From Terfezia claveryi (Eukaryota; Ascomycota; Pezizomycetes; Pezizales; Pezizaceae): a stretch of DNA of 64,000 nt. The number at the start of each line of letters is the position of its first letter. Position 1 is the first letter of the stretch. Positions 23,891-36,026 of the stretch are shown here, in pieces. Made by a program: the position numbers and the translations under genes. The stretch is taken from positions 283,263 to 347,262 of the forward strand of contig WHUX01000047.1 of assembly GCA_015179025.1 (NCBI GenBank), in the 5' to 3' direction. The notes beneath the pieces were generated by a model. The model did no database searches. It saw only the letters and a list, made by a program, of their open reading frames with translations, and was not told the origin of the DNA.

Positions 23891-24225
23891 GCATCCGCCT
23901 CCCAATCCACAAAATCAAAACGCCGCGCAATCGGCATCAACATCAAATCCTTCTTCGAGTCCACCCGCCCTACCCTCGCCAACTGCACCTCCCGCTGCCA
24001 CTCGTTCTCTGGTAGCGATGATGCCTACGTCTGGACAAACGACAAGTTTTACTCCTTCTACATCGACCATCTGATTAAACTGCTTTTGGAACGGTCTCCA
24101 CTCGCAACGGAGGCGAAGGTTGTTGCAGAGGGCGCAGCCACGGAGAAATACGAGGCTGAGGAAGGGGAGGGAAAAGGAGAAACCGCAGGCAGGTGCGCAG
24201 GACAGCCATCTCTGGAATGTTCTAT

Positions 24226-24612
24226 ATGGGAAGAGGCTGTATGGCGTTGACGGTTTCTTCAGTCAAACTTACTCCCCATCTCCGTGATAGTAGGGGCAAC
24301 AGGCTGCAAGAAGAAGCAATGAGTTAGCTTACCATTTCTTCGTATTTGGGAAGAGGCTGATTGCGAGTCGTTCGGTTACGCTTGCCGTAATATTCCTCGG
24401 ATGGGGGATGTTATGTGGAAGAGGCTGTATGGCGTTGACGGTTTCTTCAGTTAAACTACCCCCCATTTCTGCGATAGGAGGGGCATCAGGCTGCAAGAAG
24501 AAGCATTTAGTTAGCTTGCCATTTCTTCGTATCTGGGAAGAGGCTGATTGCGAGTCGTTCGGTTACGCTTGCCGTAATGTTCCTCGGAAGAGGGATGTTA
24601 TGTGGAAGAAGG
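24226..24612 (+). repeat. 188-bp tandem duplication (two copies plus a partial third)
   Basis: The unit beginning AAGAGGCTGTATGGCGTTGA and running through GATTGCGAGTCGTTCGGTTA to GGGATGTTATGTGG occurs at ~24231 and ~24419. A third start near 24606 diverges. Copies are about 90 percent alike by eye. No protein is assigned. Confidence 0.8.
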
Positions 24613-24975
24613 CTGAATGGCGGGCGCTCCTCAGTTTGCTGACCAAACTTGAAGTCACCGTTGACTAATATTGCCCTTTGCCTATACTTTCGGCGGTCCC
24701 TTCGGTTTGGCCACGAGGGCTGGGATTGAGCAGGTTGATCATCTTGCCGAAATGTCAACATCGTTTTATGTTTACTCTGGGAAGAGGCCAGCGCCAGAAT
24801 CATCGGTTCGCTCGCCCATTCAGTTGGGAAGAGGCCGAATGGGGTTTCAGTTAGCTTGCCATACCACGTCTGCTGTTGCCAGTTATTGCATTTGCAAGAT
24901 TGTATGCGTGGTGGTTTTGGAAAGAGGCTGGATCGTGAATATTAAGGTTGGTTATTACTTTGCTGGATCGTGAAT

Positions 24976-25735
24976 ATCAAGGTTGGTTATTACTTGCTGA
25001 ATATATTCCCATCTACCCACTTACATCAACCACAAATCAGCCACCACCTCAAGCTCATCAGCAAATTCCGTACTTCAGTTGCCGAGCCGGTATTCCGCGA
25101 GAGCTTCTTTGATTCGAACGTGAACGCATGGTTTATCGATAACCACTTTCTGGACTGCGAAGGCTGTGCGAATATGTTTCTTAGTAGGAAGGAGATATTG
25201 TCTTTAATTCCTGGGTGTGGGAAGAAGTTTGATGGAGTCGTGAGGTGGGCAGATGGAATAAGGGAGGCGAATTTGGGGGTCGTGGAGGTCAACGGTGGGA
25301 ATGGAGGGAGTGTGAGTGCGATGGGAGGGAAAGGTGATGCAGGCGGGGTGGGGATGTGGGAAAGGTGCGTAAGGCGATATGTGGAATGTCGGAGATTTTG
25401 AAAGGAGTTGTGATTGCTGGCGCAGGGGAGACGGGAGGGGGAGGAGGCGTGGGAAGATCTTGAGGAAGGTGCAGGTGTTGGGGATTGTTAATTTCGGTAT
25501 GTACTCTGATTTCTGAGTATGAAATCTTGCGGGGTCAACTATTGTAACAATCATACGAATAAATGTACATTGTTAGCCCAAAAGTTAAGGTCCTCCGAAC
25601 CCACCGCACATGTAGGATTTCAATGCATATCGATCGGGGTTAGAGAGGTATTCCCGTTGTTGAGGTTGCTTGTGCAGTGTCAGCGGGCGATGGAGATTAC
25701 CTTGAGGGCCGTTTACCGTTTTTGAAGAGGGAGGG
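24976..25735 (+). pseudogene. Possible decayed fungal nuclease-like gene of unknown family
   Basis: One frame has VAEPVFRESFFDSNVNAWF, then FLSRKEILSLIPG, then KKFDGVVRWADG and LGVVEVNGG. The D-G..(x)n..E-V spacing is reminiscent of PD-(D/E)xK nuclease-like proteins widespread in fungi, but no lysine follows the Glu in the usual place. The signal shifts frame near 25380 (RKILRKVQVLGIVNF before a GTATGT). It resumes after ~25615 with GVREVFPLLRLLVQCQRAM, ending at a stop near 25725. It looks like a multi-exon gene with damage. The family call is speculative. Confidence 0.3.
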
Positions 25736-25739
25736 GGAT

Positions 25740-26490
25740 GGCGGGGCGGAAGATGATTTGTGAGAACTGGGGCATGTGCGAAGTTGTTAATTCGTTAATT
25801 CGTTATAGTATAAAGCAAGTTATATACTAGTAGAATAGACGTCTAATCTATAGCTTTTTCTTTATGAGTAAGTGAAACAGTTAGCATGATCTACATGAAC
25901 CTCCTTCTATTATCAAAGGCAAAGTTGATGATAATACTTCAGTAGGCATATGCTTAACTTATTCTTATATAGAGCTGAGTCAAAATTCGGTGGTGGTAAA
26001 ATAAAGTCAAGCTTAGATATAGTCTAGTAAGCCAGACTAGCTTAGATACAAAGACAATTGAACATCAAGCCCCCCGCTAACGGCATTGGTAGTCTCGTGC
26101 CCATTACCCTTTACGGTGTCTAGGTAGTCTGGTTGGCACAACACCCTCCTTTGCCTCCTAGGATCAAAGATATTAAGAGAAAACTTTATATTTTTCTAGT
26201 CTAGTTGGTATATATTATAGTTTCCTACATTTCCTATTTTACTTTAAAACTGGATTATTTATTATTTCAAGTCTCAACTAGACTTCCTTCTCCATACAGA
26301 TGGCCTTGTAGTCTGGTTATGGCGAGTAGACTATTCATTTCTAGTCTCATTGGCACAGTTTTCTTTAGATTAAGATATGGTAACCAACAAGTCTATATCA
26401 AAAACAATACATAACTATCGAATACCAGCTGAAGTGATTTGATATTACCCACTGTCTTACCCCACAACTACTGTACAAAAACCAAAAGAA
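25740..26490. other. Intergenic, AT-rich
   Basis: I see no gene. GTCTAGTTGG/GTCTGGTTGGCACA-like phrases recur (26126, 26202, 26312; compare 49467), suggesting an old dispersed repeat. Confidence 0.4.
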
Positions 26491-26492
26491 AA

Positions 26493-26586
26493 TGACCGAT
26501 ACGTGACTCGAACACGCAACCTTTTGATATCACCCTTTTCGAGCAGAGCATTGGAATCAAACGCGCTACCATTGCGCCAATCAGTC
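26493..26586 (-). tRNA. tRNA-Trp (anticodon CCA) with intron
   Basis: The minus strand folds as a canonical tRNA: acceptor GACTGAT/ATCGGTC with discriminator A, D stem GCGC/GCGC with loop AATGGTA, anticodon stem TTTGA/TCAAA, and T arm GCGTG-TTCGAGT-CACGT. The anticodon loop TTCCAA is interrupted after position 37 by a ~22-nt intron (TGCTCTGC..GGGTGAT), the usual site. The mature length is 72 nt before CCA addition. It decodes UGG. Confidence 0.93.
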
Positions 26587-27158
26587 ATTTTGTGTATAGT
26601 ATCAGTGCTAAAACTTATAAACTTATGACGTCTGCCGATACCGTCTATGCCGAACCGCAAGACTGATAACCGCATATAACTATTTTATTTGGTTTCAAGG
26701 AAGCCCCATTGTATCGTATCCGAAACTACAGCACATACCAAAGCTACCTACCCTATACTATCCTATCCATTCCATCCTCATAATATACTGTAGGAGAATA
26801 GTTAGATATTTTCCTACTGAAAACGTTTGAGGAGAGCAAGCTGAACCATTATTTCCCACTCTCCAAAATGCCTAACCAACCTCCAAAACCACCAGAGCGC
26901 GAGTAAAACCACAAAGTAAGCAATCCGCAAACCACAAGGGAAAACAAAAGAAAGAAACCAAAAATTAATACAAAGTACCCAGATACCTCGCCTGTAAATG
27001 TGTATTTCTCATGGCTATTTTTAGCCGACTACCGACCATTAAATATCTTCCCCATGCACAAGTACAACTCAATATAACCCAACATACCTCCAGATCCACT
27101 GTCCAGACATTCATTTCCCGTACTCTCTTCTAGCCGGTATATATTCGAACACACACCC
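26587..27158. other. Intergenic between tRNA and hypothetical gene
   Basis: No gene is seen. This probably includes the 3' untranslated region of the minus-strand gene ending at 27159. Confidence 0.4.
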
Positions 27159-28694
27159 CTAAGCCCGATAATCCCTGCAACCCAAAAACTCCAAATTATC
27201 CTTAACCTTTTCTGCCACAAGCCCACCTCCAAGATAAATCCCCACAACCGTCTCCTCCCACACTTCCGGCCATGGCACAGGTACCTCCACGGTATCCCCC
27301 TTCTGGGCAAACCCACTGAGGAGGATTGCGCCAAGTAAGGGTACACGGTAGGTTGCGTACTCGATGTGGAGAGGGAGGGCTGGGGCGCCGGTGAGGGCGT
27401 TGTATGAGGGTAAGGAGGGATAGGTGGAGGGTATATTTACATGTTGTGCGGCATGCGGGTGGAGGAGAGAGATGGGGATTGGGAAAGATTTTTCGACTGT
27501 AATTGGATGGCGGGGAGGGTTGGTGTGGGTGATTTGCGAAGAGGAAGAAGGGGAGGGGATAATGCGGATGCGGACTCTGACATTTCGTATAGCCCCACCT
27601 ATCGATGTAGGTTGCGTTGGTGGTTGTGTAGATGGAAAAAAAAACTTGTTTCTTGTTGATTCGTCCGCAGGGCCCTTTTGTATCGGGCTTGATGGTGATG
27701 TTAGCTCCACCGCAGACGTCCGTACTGTTATAGAATCACCAATCTCCTCGTCATTGAGGGTATCCATCTGATCTTTGACATCCTCCAGCTTAGTCCTCTC
27801 CAAAGAGACACTTATCCGTGCTACCTCTCTATCCTCACCTTTCATGTCACTTAGCGCCCTCCCTCTCCAAGTCTCCTCCGCCCCATCCACCGCCATACCC
27901 TCCCCGCCTTCCTTCTGCACTGAGTCCCCCCTACTATTCGACAGTTTCCTGCCCCCCACCCCAACCCCGTTGGGGATATTGAACGGTACACCCCGAACAA
28001 AAACATCCGCCGTCGCCGTATTATATAAATACACCATTCCCCAATCCTGCAGTTTCCTCAATGTGTACTCAAACGGGATATACCCTAGAGACTGGGGATG
28101 GAGTGGATTCTGAATTTTTGTTGATGGTGCTTGTCGAGGGGGTGGGCTGGATGTTATGGGAAGATGTAGGGTTGTTGGAGGGTTACAGGAAGTGGGAGAC
28201 GCTGAGGTTGATGGTGAGGGAGTGTGCTCCTGAATGGGATTAAACGGCACCTGGGTTGCATGTATTGGCTGAGGGGAAGTTGAGGCGAGGAAGTCACGGT
28301 ATTTTCGTTTTCCTGGGAAGAAGTTAAGCGCTGTCGTTGTACAGGGTATAAATAAACGACCTTCTACGAGTACTCCCCCTTCCATCTCACCACTTTCTGC
28401 CTCATTGATCTCATTCCCACCATATCCCACCACGGGGCTTGCTGTTGGCGTATGCTCAGCTGGGGAACCATGGCTCCTTGGATGTCCTGTCACTGCTATC
28501 GCCCTGACCTTTGGTGCCCTCCGGGAGTCATCTCCCAAGTCACCATATTCTCCACGAACCAATTGTGCGCACTGGTGGTTATAGTAATCCTTGGCTGTCG
28601 CCACCGAAGGCCTTTCTATTCTCAGAAAACCCGTTTCCTCTTGTGAGGATCGTGCATGGTGTCGCCAGCGGCGTAGAGGTGAGTGTTGCTGCAT
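27159..28694 (-). CDS. Conserved-looking hypothetical protein, ~511 aa
   Basis: The frame is uninterrupted from the ATG at 28694 to 27159. It extends 13 codons further upstream without an ATG, so an upstream exon is possible. Residues ~1-200 are low-complexity and Pro/Ser/Thr-rich. A structured segment follows (YIPFEYTLRKLQDWGMVYL, FVRGVPFNIPNG). A disordered middle comes next, then a strand-rich C-terminal third (HIEYATYRVPLLGAILLSGF, KGDTVEVPVPWPEVW, ETVVGIYLGGG). The final part, a hydrophobic strand-helix pattern, faintly recalls BTB/POZ or related fungal hypothetical proteins. No catalytic motif is visible. The long frame and mixed composition suggest a real gene. Confidence 0.6.
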   Translation of the reverse strand: MQQHSPLRRWRHHARSSQEETGFLRIERPSVATAKDYYNHQCAQLVRGEYGDLGDDSRRAPKVRAIAVTGHPRSHGSPAEHTPTASPVVGYGGNEINEAESGEMEGGVLVEGRLFIPCTTTALNFFPGKRKYRDFLASTSPQPIHATQVPFNPIQEHTPSPSTSASPTSCNPPTTLHLPITSSPPPRQAPSTKIQNPLHPQSLGYIPFEYTLRKLQDWGMVYLYNTATADVFVRGVPFNIPNGVGVGGRKLSNSRGDSVQKEGGEGMAVDGAEETWRGRALSDMKGEDREVARISVSLERTKLEDVKDQMDTLNDEEIGDSITVRTSAVELTSPSSPIQKGPADESTRNKFFFPSTQPPTQPTSIGGAIRNVRVRIRIIPSPSSSSQITHTNPPRHPITVEKSFPIPISLLHPHAAQHVNIPSTYPSLPSYNALTGAPALPLHIEYATYRVPLLGAILLSGFAQKGDTVEVPVPWPEVWEETVVGIYLGGGLVAEKVKDNLEFLGCRDYRA

Positions 28695-28734
28695 GCTTGC
28701 TGCACAAGCAGGATCTACCAATCGAGGGAACAAT

Positions 28735-30806
28735 CGCGTGAGCTGCAGTGGTCAGAAAATAAAAACTCTGGGCTCAGATTGATGCTGTATAAAAGCTATT
28801 CATATAAGGGAAGGCAGTACTCACTCCACATGTCGCCTAGAGTTTCTAGCTACAATAACTAGAGACGATTAGAGGTGAGATCAGAACATTCTCGAGCTCC
28901 AGTTATCTATATTCCTGAACCCACCCGCAGCCAGTTCGGACCAGGGGATGAAACTCCACGGCTAGTCACTGAGCCTCTTGTGGAGGCTTTGTTAGCAACA
29001 ACCAAGCCTCATATGTCAATAAGGAAGATTACCAAGTTTTACATATTCTGCCTAGGTGGGCATTCAAACCTTCTTGTCCCGCATCTCACTCCCGAGAAAG
29101 GTGATTTGCATCAGCTGAGATTCGTTGTATTCAATAAGAAGTAGCATGTAAAAGGGTACATGCTCCGGAGAAATGACAAGACAAGGGAAAAAAAAAAAAA
29201 TTGTACCACTGGTATGCCAATGCGTAGTCTCAGTGTTTGTAAACAAAGAAGGGAGGCCATAGATTTACGCATGAAGGGGAATTCATCATCCAACCTAACC
29301 CTGGAGAGAATATCCTGAGCTTGTAGGGTGGAAGGATCGTTTTGGTGGCCTGATATCTAGAGTACCTGCCTACTTAGCAGCCTCCTCTTTCACTCGATGC
29401 CGGACTCAACAAGTGGCGAGTTCATCGCTAGGCAGGATCTCCATGGGAGTGATTCCTTCTCAAGTTGCAAGCAAGCAAGAAGCAAGCGTATTGCGTAACA
29501 TCGTGTGTTAGAATCCGATGTGGTTCGTTCATGTCTTATGCCGATGTTTTGAGAACAAAGAAAATCGTTAGGATAAAGAATGCGGGGAGCTTGCCATGCC
29601 ATGATCAACAAACGTTCTACCTGTTGCAACCAGATATAGACCACCTGCCTTGGAGAATACCTACATGCGGCAGGGAGATTACTTTGAATCTTCGGATTCT
29701 CCATCCGGGCTCCAGAGAGGCCGATGGCCGGCTGCTAACTTCCAGCGTGATTTCGTAGATACATAGTCTCGAATCCTACGCTGGTTGCCAGAGATGAGTC
29801 GATTTTACCGGTAGCCCAAGCAGAGTAGCGCTCAGTCATGATTGCTAATGTGGTCAGGTGAAACAAGCCTCGGAATATCTCTGCCACCGAACTTTTTCAA
29901 ATGTCTCAATTCTTTTTTCAAGAGTCTAAAGTTCCTTGTGTGAACTTGATCGAATATCAATCAAGATAAACAAAGTTTGTAAGGTAGCGCTAGCAGTTGG
30001 GAATAATAATGGGGTATGAGACTAGGAATAAAGAGTGGTGGGATCTTACGTAGAGTGGTCATAGTCAACATGTCCTCTCAGTTGTACTTCCTGATCTGGG
30101 TATGCTACTCCAGAGATCTGACTCTAGATGTCCCTTGTCCAGTTAGTGCCTTCAACGTATCGTACTACAAAACTTCTATAAGTCCTTGTTGTCTCGAGAT
30201 TGCCACATCTAGGTCCAGAAATTTTCAATGATTCTTTAATCTCCTTGTACTAACCTTCCTTGTACCTGAATGCCCTGACTTCATCCGGTTTCGATTAAAA
30301 AGATCCAGCTATCCCTCGGGCTGCTGAAATTTGGCAGATCATGCACAAATGCTATTGTTCCATTGTTCAATCCCTGTTCTTGACAGTTACTCACTGCCAA
30401 CATACGTATTTGACTTAATCTGTACAGCTTACCATCCCTGGTGGCCTGACTGTTTACTGTACAAAAGTCTAGACTCAAGACTATGACCGGCACGCTTCGG
30501 GAATCATCGAGCACAAGTACCCAATGATTTATGCCCGCAGCTTGCTCTGTTGATATTTTGATGGCTATCTTGCGGACAACGTCACCTCGCGAGAACAAGA
30601 AGCCTGAATATCTATATACTTGTTCGAATCAAATTCAAGGACAACCGCCACCATGGAATAACGGTGTGAAAATGTGTGTGGTGGAGCAAGCTTTCATCTC
30701 GGTAGTCTATCTGCTTCTCTTTTTTTGAGTCTAAACACCATCAAGACGACGTTGGTTAATTTATTCGCTTGACCAGGCGCAATACGAGCAATAAATGAAC
30801 ATAAAA
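28735..30806. other. Intergenic, no gene recognised
   Basis: Short frames on both strands carry no motifs and lack splice-linked continuations that I could follow. There is no repeat structure beyond short A runs. Confidence 0.35.
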
Positions 30807-31200
30807 AATCAACATTAAACTTTTCATTCGGACGCATGTGTTGCCAATGATGTCTCCTACTCTAAATGTAGCTTCGTCTGTCTAAGTTTCTCTAAGCCAA
30901 TCAGGAATAAGCCAGTATCGACGTTCTAAACACCACTCAGGAGACGTTGCTTAGCTTGTTCACTTAACCAAGGAATAATATAACGAGCAATACGTCGGTG
31001 ATTTCAATTGCTTGCCAAATGGTACCTTCTGATACTGAAATTCCAGCCAGCTCAGCAATTGCACTATAAGGCATCCGACGGTGAAGGGCAAATTGGGTAG
31101 CAGTTGTAATAAGCTGCTGACGTTATTCGCTGGTAAGAAGTGGTAGTCGTCCTTTCCGCTTGCGTGGAGTAGTTGGGCAGTGCAGTGGGAATAGAAGTAC
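30807..31200 (-). pseudogene. Tc1-type transposase fragment, left arm of inverted repeat
   Basis: On the minus strand this reads KRKGRLPLLTSE, then HRRMPYSAIAELAGISVS and EGTIWQAI, the N-terminal helix-turn-helix of a fungal Tc1/mariner transposase. Stops and frameshifts follow. Bases 30807-31084 are the reverse complement of the plus-strand copy at 31202-31465. Confidence 0.6.
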
Positions 31201-31201
31201 T

Positions 31202-31840
31202 TCACCATCGGATGACTTATAGTGCAATTGCTGAGCTGGCTGGGATTTCAGTATCTGAAGGTACCGTTTGGCAGGCAATTAAAATCACCGACGTATTGCT
31301 CATATTATTCCTTGGTTAAGTGAACAAGCTAAGCAACGTCTCTTGAGACGTCGATACTGGCTTGTTCCTAATTGGCTTAGAGAAACTTGGACAGACGAAG
31401 CTGCATTTAGAGTAGGAGACATCATTGGCAATACATGCGTCCGAATGAAGAGTTTAATGTTGATTGTTTGATGCCCAAGTATAAGAAACGAACTAGAGTT
31501 ATTGTTTGGTGCTGGAACACTTGTCATTTGAGATCCTGACTGGGGCCTGGACAAGGTTATGCTGACCATATTTTTGAACCAGGCCTAAGGACCTTTCTTC
31601 CATCAAATCCGAGAAGCTCATATCCTCTTTATGGAAGAGCGGCATCATCACCAGTTCTGAATCCCATTGTAAAAGTTTGGCTTCTCCTCAAGTCCCACAT
31701 TGAGTTCGATATACGACCAACCATCCTGAAACCATTCCTGCTCATTATATTGATCTGTTGGACCTGATTGATCTGGGAATTCATTCATTTGCCTTTATAT
31801 ATCATTAACATTGTTTACTCTTTGGAATAAAACTCACCTT
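31202..31840 (+). pseudogene. Tc1-type transposase fragment, right arm
   Basis: HHRMTYSAIAELAGISVS and EGTVWQAI (helix-turn-helix) are followed, after breaks, by RRYWLVPNWLRETWTDEAAF, which contains the first catalytic Asp region (WTDEAAF). Later comes LFMEERHHHQF, in the place of the second Asp motif (usually FMEDGAPxH). Multiple stops and frameshifts are present. This arm runs ~370 bp beyond the inverted repeat. Confidence 0.6.
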
Positions 31841-33184
31841 ATTCGCTCTCTAATATGCTGAATTTGTAGTGTGATCTTGTAGGTGTGGTAGACAACCCCT
31901 GCCATTTGCCAATCGACATATCTTTCCCCCGTACCGAATATCTCTGCTTATATGTTATTTACAAGCCTTCTACGGGTTGCAAAAACCTTCAAATCAAGTA
32001 TTTTTAGTCTTGATCAATATCCACAAGCTATTCGTCATATAATAATCATAACCCCTCATTATTCAACGAGTCCGCCTACTTCTTTTTCTCTTGTAATATT
32101 AATGGATATCAAACAGTTTATCAAACAGTTCTATCCAACGGGGCCTACTACGTCACGACGAGTTTTAAGTGTACCCTTATGTAGTGCCTAGCGGTGCCCA
32201 TCGGTATCCTTACCACTCTATGCGTAGTCTTGAAACGAGCGTCTGATCAGCAAACAAAGCTAAGTACAGTAGATACCTGTTGGAGTCCTCTGTTGCAGCA
32301 CCAACCAGGTGCTTGTACATGTACATCACGTAATTGATATTCCCAAATCAAAGGGGTCCAGCTAAGACCTACATAGTGTACAGGTATTATCGTCCTCAAT
32401 ATACATCGTCCTATACTCCGTACTTTCTGACAGTCATTGGCGTGAAGTTGTGCGCGGGGCCGGCGGGAGTTCCGTGGAGAGGGACACCGGTATAATCAAC
32501 GGCAGCCTGCGCCCTCCCCTACATAGGTGCTATGTATATAGCTTGTCAACTTATGAAGGGGTTAAGTAGCCGTTGTTTCAGAAATCAAGAAAGTCCTCCG
32601 TTTCATATCGCGACCCACTTGCATTAGCTTCCCCGCATACGTACGCCGCGGATCATCCATCACCGAGGCTCACCAAATATCTCTTGCCTCGCTTCAAATA
32701 TCTCCATCTAGACTTAATCTACGATATGCAAGAGATCCCCAAGTTCTGCATGAACAGGCAGGCACGTGTGATTTTGCTGTCGAAGTATCAATCGCCCGAA
32801 TTCTAGCCGAGTTCTCCGTCACATGCCACAGTGCTTGGCGGTACCGTGGGGTTCCCCTTCAACTTCAGCTTCATGCCGACATCACCACATCCAACTGCCA
32901 TCGCCCATCGACAGCCTGTTGCTGCATATTAGAGACCTGGGCGATAAGATACTAGCTTCCTAGCCTTATAGAGCTCAAGCTTTTCGGTTGCTGAACAAGG
33001 AAACGTTGATCCGAATTTACGGTAACAAGTTCCTGGCATTGGCTTCCATACCAATATCTCCCGGTGGTGCAATATGATGCCATAGGCACCATAAACCCAC
33101 AAAATCCAGATCATCATACACCCACTCCATCCACCCCACTTGCAATATCGAACAGACAACCACCCTCCTCCAACCTCGTGCCAC
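31841..33184. other. Intergenic before the ABC transporter
   Basis: No convincing gene is seen. The frame at 32573-32806 (plus) lacks motifs. The last ~250 bases are the likely promoter and leader of the ABC transporter gene. Confidence 0.35.
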
Positions 33185-36026
33185 ATGGCCGCCCAATCCA
33201 CCCTCGGGGCCCCTCTCACCCCCCTCCAGCGCCTCCTATACATCCTTTCCTCCATCCCATCCACAGCAAAAAAACGTTCCATAATTAGCGGCTCCGCAAT
33301 CTCAATCATCCTCATCGCCATCCTTGCCGAAGCCCGTCGGCGGCGAAACCTCTTTCAAGCAAAAGAACAAGGGCGGCGCCGGGGGATCGTACGGAGAAAC
33401 TCTGGAATCCTAAGACAGGATGGAAGTAAGATTATCTATGTGCCTAGTTCGGAGAAGAAAGATGTTGCTGCCTCGGACAAGGAGTCTTTCTCTAGAGTAG
33501 TCATCCATCCAACGAAACTTACGACTTTCTTATCGCATAGGAGGTTGTTCCTGTCACAGCCTAGGGGAGGTGCGGAGAGTGGGGGGTATCATCCCCCCCG
33601 ATGGATACGAAGCCGGGCCTGAATCTGGCGTTTTTACATCAGTTTTTAGCTCTGTGGAGTATTATGGTGCCGAGGATACGGAGTAAAGAGACAATGTTGC
33701 TGTGTCTACATGCAGTGTGTCTTGTCAGTAGGACGTATCTGAGTTTAGTTGTCGCGAGGCTAGATGGGGAGATTGTGAGGGATTTGGTTGCTGGGAATGG
33801 GAAGGGTTTCTTGTGGGGTTTGGTCAAGTGGGTTGGGGTTGGGGGCCCAGCGGTGTATTGTAATGCTATGGTACGATTACCATACCATATTCCCCCCATT
33901 ATTTTCTGGATATGAACTAATCTTTAGCAACAGATTAAATATCTCCAATCTAAAATCTCAATCTCATTCCGCACCCGGCTGACACGGTATATTCACGACC
34001 TTTACCTTAACGACGAACTCTCGTACTACAAACTCACCAACCTCGACGGCGGGCTCACTTCTGGCGGTGGTCCAGACCAATACATCACAAGCGACCTCAC
34101 CCTCTTCTGCGACTCCGCCGCGGCCCTATACTCCTCACTTGGCAAACCCACTCTAGACTTAATCGTCTTCAACTACCAACTCGCTCGATCCCTAGGCTTA
34201 CTCGCTTTCTCCGGAATCACAGCAAACTACATCGCCACGGCGTACCTTCTCCGAAAACTCGCACCAAATTTTGCCCGGTTGGCGGAGATGGTTGGGCGTG
34301 GGGAGGGGCAGGTCAGAGCGGGACATAATCGGCTGATTGCTAATGCGGAGGAAATTGCGTTCTATGGAGGTAGTGAGATTGAGAAAAAGGTACTTGAGAG
34401 GGCATTTAAGGAGCTAAAATCCCTTCTTGAAGGGATATATAGCCTCAAGATCAGGTATAACATGCTTGAGGACTTTGTCCTCAAGTACTCGTGGTCTGCA
34501 TTCGGGTATCTCATCTCTTCCGTCCCGATATTCCTCCCTGCGTGGGGTGGGCTGGGGGGGCTACTTGAACTTGCAGGGTCCTCGGATGGTGCCACGGCGG
34601 CGGGGGGGTTGGGGGAAATTGTATCCCAGGATCGCCAGCAATCTCGGACGAAATCCTTTATTACAAACAAGCGACTAATGCTTTCCCTCGCCGACGCCGG
34701 GGGAAGGTTGATGTACTCATTCAAAGATCTTGCCGAGCTAGCGGGGTATACGTCCCGTGTGTACTCGCTGATTAGTACTCTCCACCGGGTCCATGCGAAC
34801 GCGTATGGCAACCATCGTGGGCCATCTGGGGTCTCGGTGAATACACTACCGGAGGAGTTTAGTCTGGAGGATGTGCAGGGGATGGTGCATACGGGTTTCG
34901 ATGGAATTAGACTTGAAAATGTACCGGTTGTAATTCCAAATTTGTATCCTCTAGGAGGAGAAGTACTCATTGGAGATCCGCCTCTGAATTTTGTGATCCA
35001 CGCGGGAGAGCATTTACTCATCACCGGACCGAATGGAGCGGGGAAGTCCAGTATCGCGAGGATAGTAGCTGGCCTTTGGCCTGTGTATCGGGGGTTAGTG
35101 TCTCGACCGAAAAAGATTGGTGCAGCCGGTTTCGGAGGTGCGAAGAGTGGGGTAGGAGAGGGGTTTATGTGTTTACCGCAGAGAGTGTATATGAGCGTGG
35201 GCACGCTGAGGGATCAGGTGATTTATCCACACACGGAGATGGATTTGAGAAGAGGAGGCAGGGGGGATACGGAGTTGAGGAGGGTTTTGGAAGAAGTGAG
35301 GTTGGGGTATTTGGTGGAGAGAGAGGGGGGGTGGGATACGAGGAAGGAGTGGAAGGACGTGCTTTCGGGAGGGGAGAAGCAGAGGATGGGATTTGCGAGG
35401 GTGTTGTATCATGTAAGTTTTTTGCAAGCTGAGTGATGCAGTGGGCGTGAGTGGGGCTAATAAGTGTGCGGGGCAGAAACCGAAGTATGTGATTATTGAC
35501 GAAGGGACTGCGGCGGTCTCCTCCGACACAGAGGGTTTACTATACGAAACCTGTAAATCTCATGGAATCAGTGCGTCCTCCTTCCACCCCCTCCCATTCT
35601 TATTCACTACTTACTTACATAATCCACCCAAATACAGCATTAATCACAATCTCTACCCGCCTCTCCCTAAAAAAGTACCACACATACCAACTCACGCTCG
35701 GCACAAGTACTACCTCTTCCACTTCATCTCAACCCCTTGCGAGTCCTAAATTACTGGCGGAGGACGAGGATGCGGTAGTTGGAGGATGGGAGTTTGATAT
35801 GATTGGTACGGAGAGGGAGAGGCTGAGCCAGAGGAGGGAGTTGGAGGAGTTGAGGGGGGTGTTGAGAGAGATGGAGGTGTTGGAGAGGAGGAGGGTGGAG
35901 GTGGAGAGGGAATTGAGAGGGATGGGGGAGGGAAGAGAGGTGGTGGGGGAGGGAGTAGAGGTGGTGAGGGAGGCGGTGGGGGAGGGGGAAGGGGAGGAGG
36001 GGAGCAGTAGTGGTATAATAGTGTAG
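33185..36026 (+). CDS. Peroxisomal ABCD-family half transporter (Pxa-type)
   Basis: The ATG at 33185 opens MAAQSTLGAPLTPLQRLL, followed by a membrane-anchor-like segment. Introns are 33871-33933 (63 nt), 35413-35476 (64 nt, GCTAATA branch) and 35571-35637 (67 nt). The product is ~882 aa. The membrane domain includes LSLVVARLDGEIV and the EAA-like NAEEIAFYGG typical of ABCD proteins. The nucleotide-binding domain has Walker A GPNGAGKSS (~residue 595), signature LSGGEKQRMG (~710), Walker B YVIIDEGT (~727), and an H-loop region reading TISTRLSL. The acidic coiled-coil tail has repeated EVVREAVGEG. Such half transporters pair to import long-chain acyl-CoA into peroxisomes. One C too few in a C7 run at 33593-33599 shifts frame within an otherwise conserved segment. 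Pxa1 versus Pxa2 is unresolved. Confidence 0.9.
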
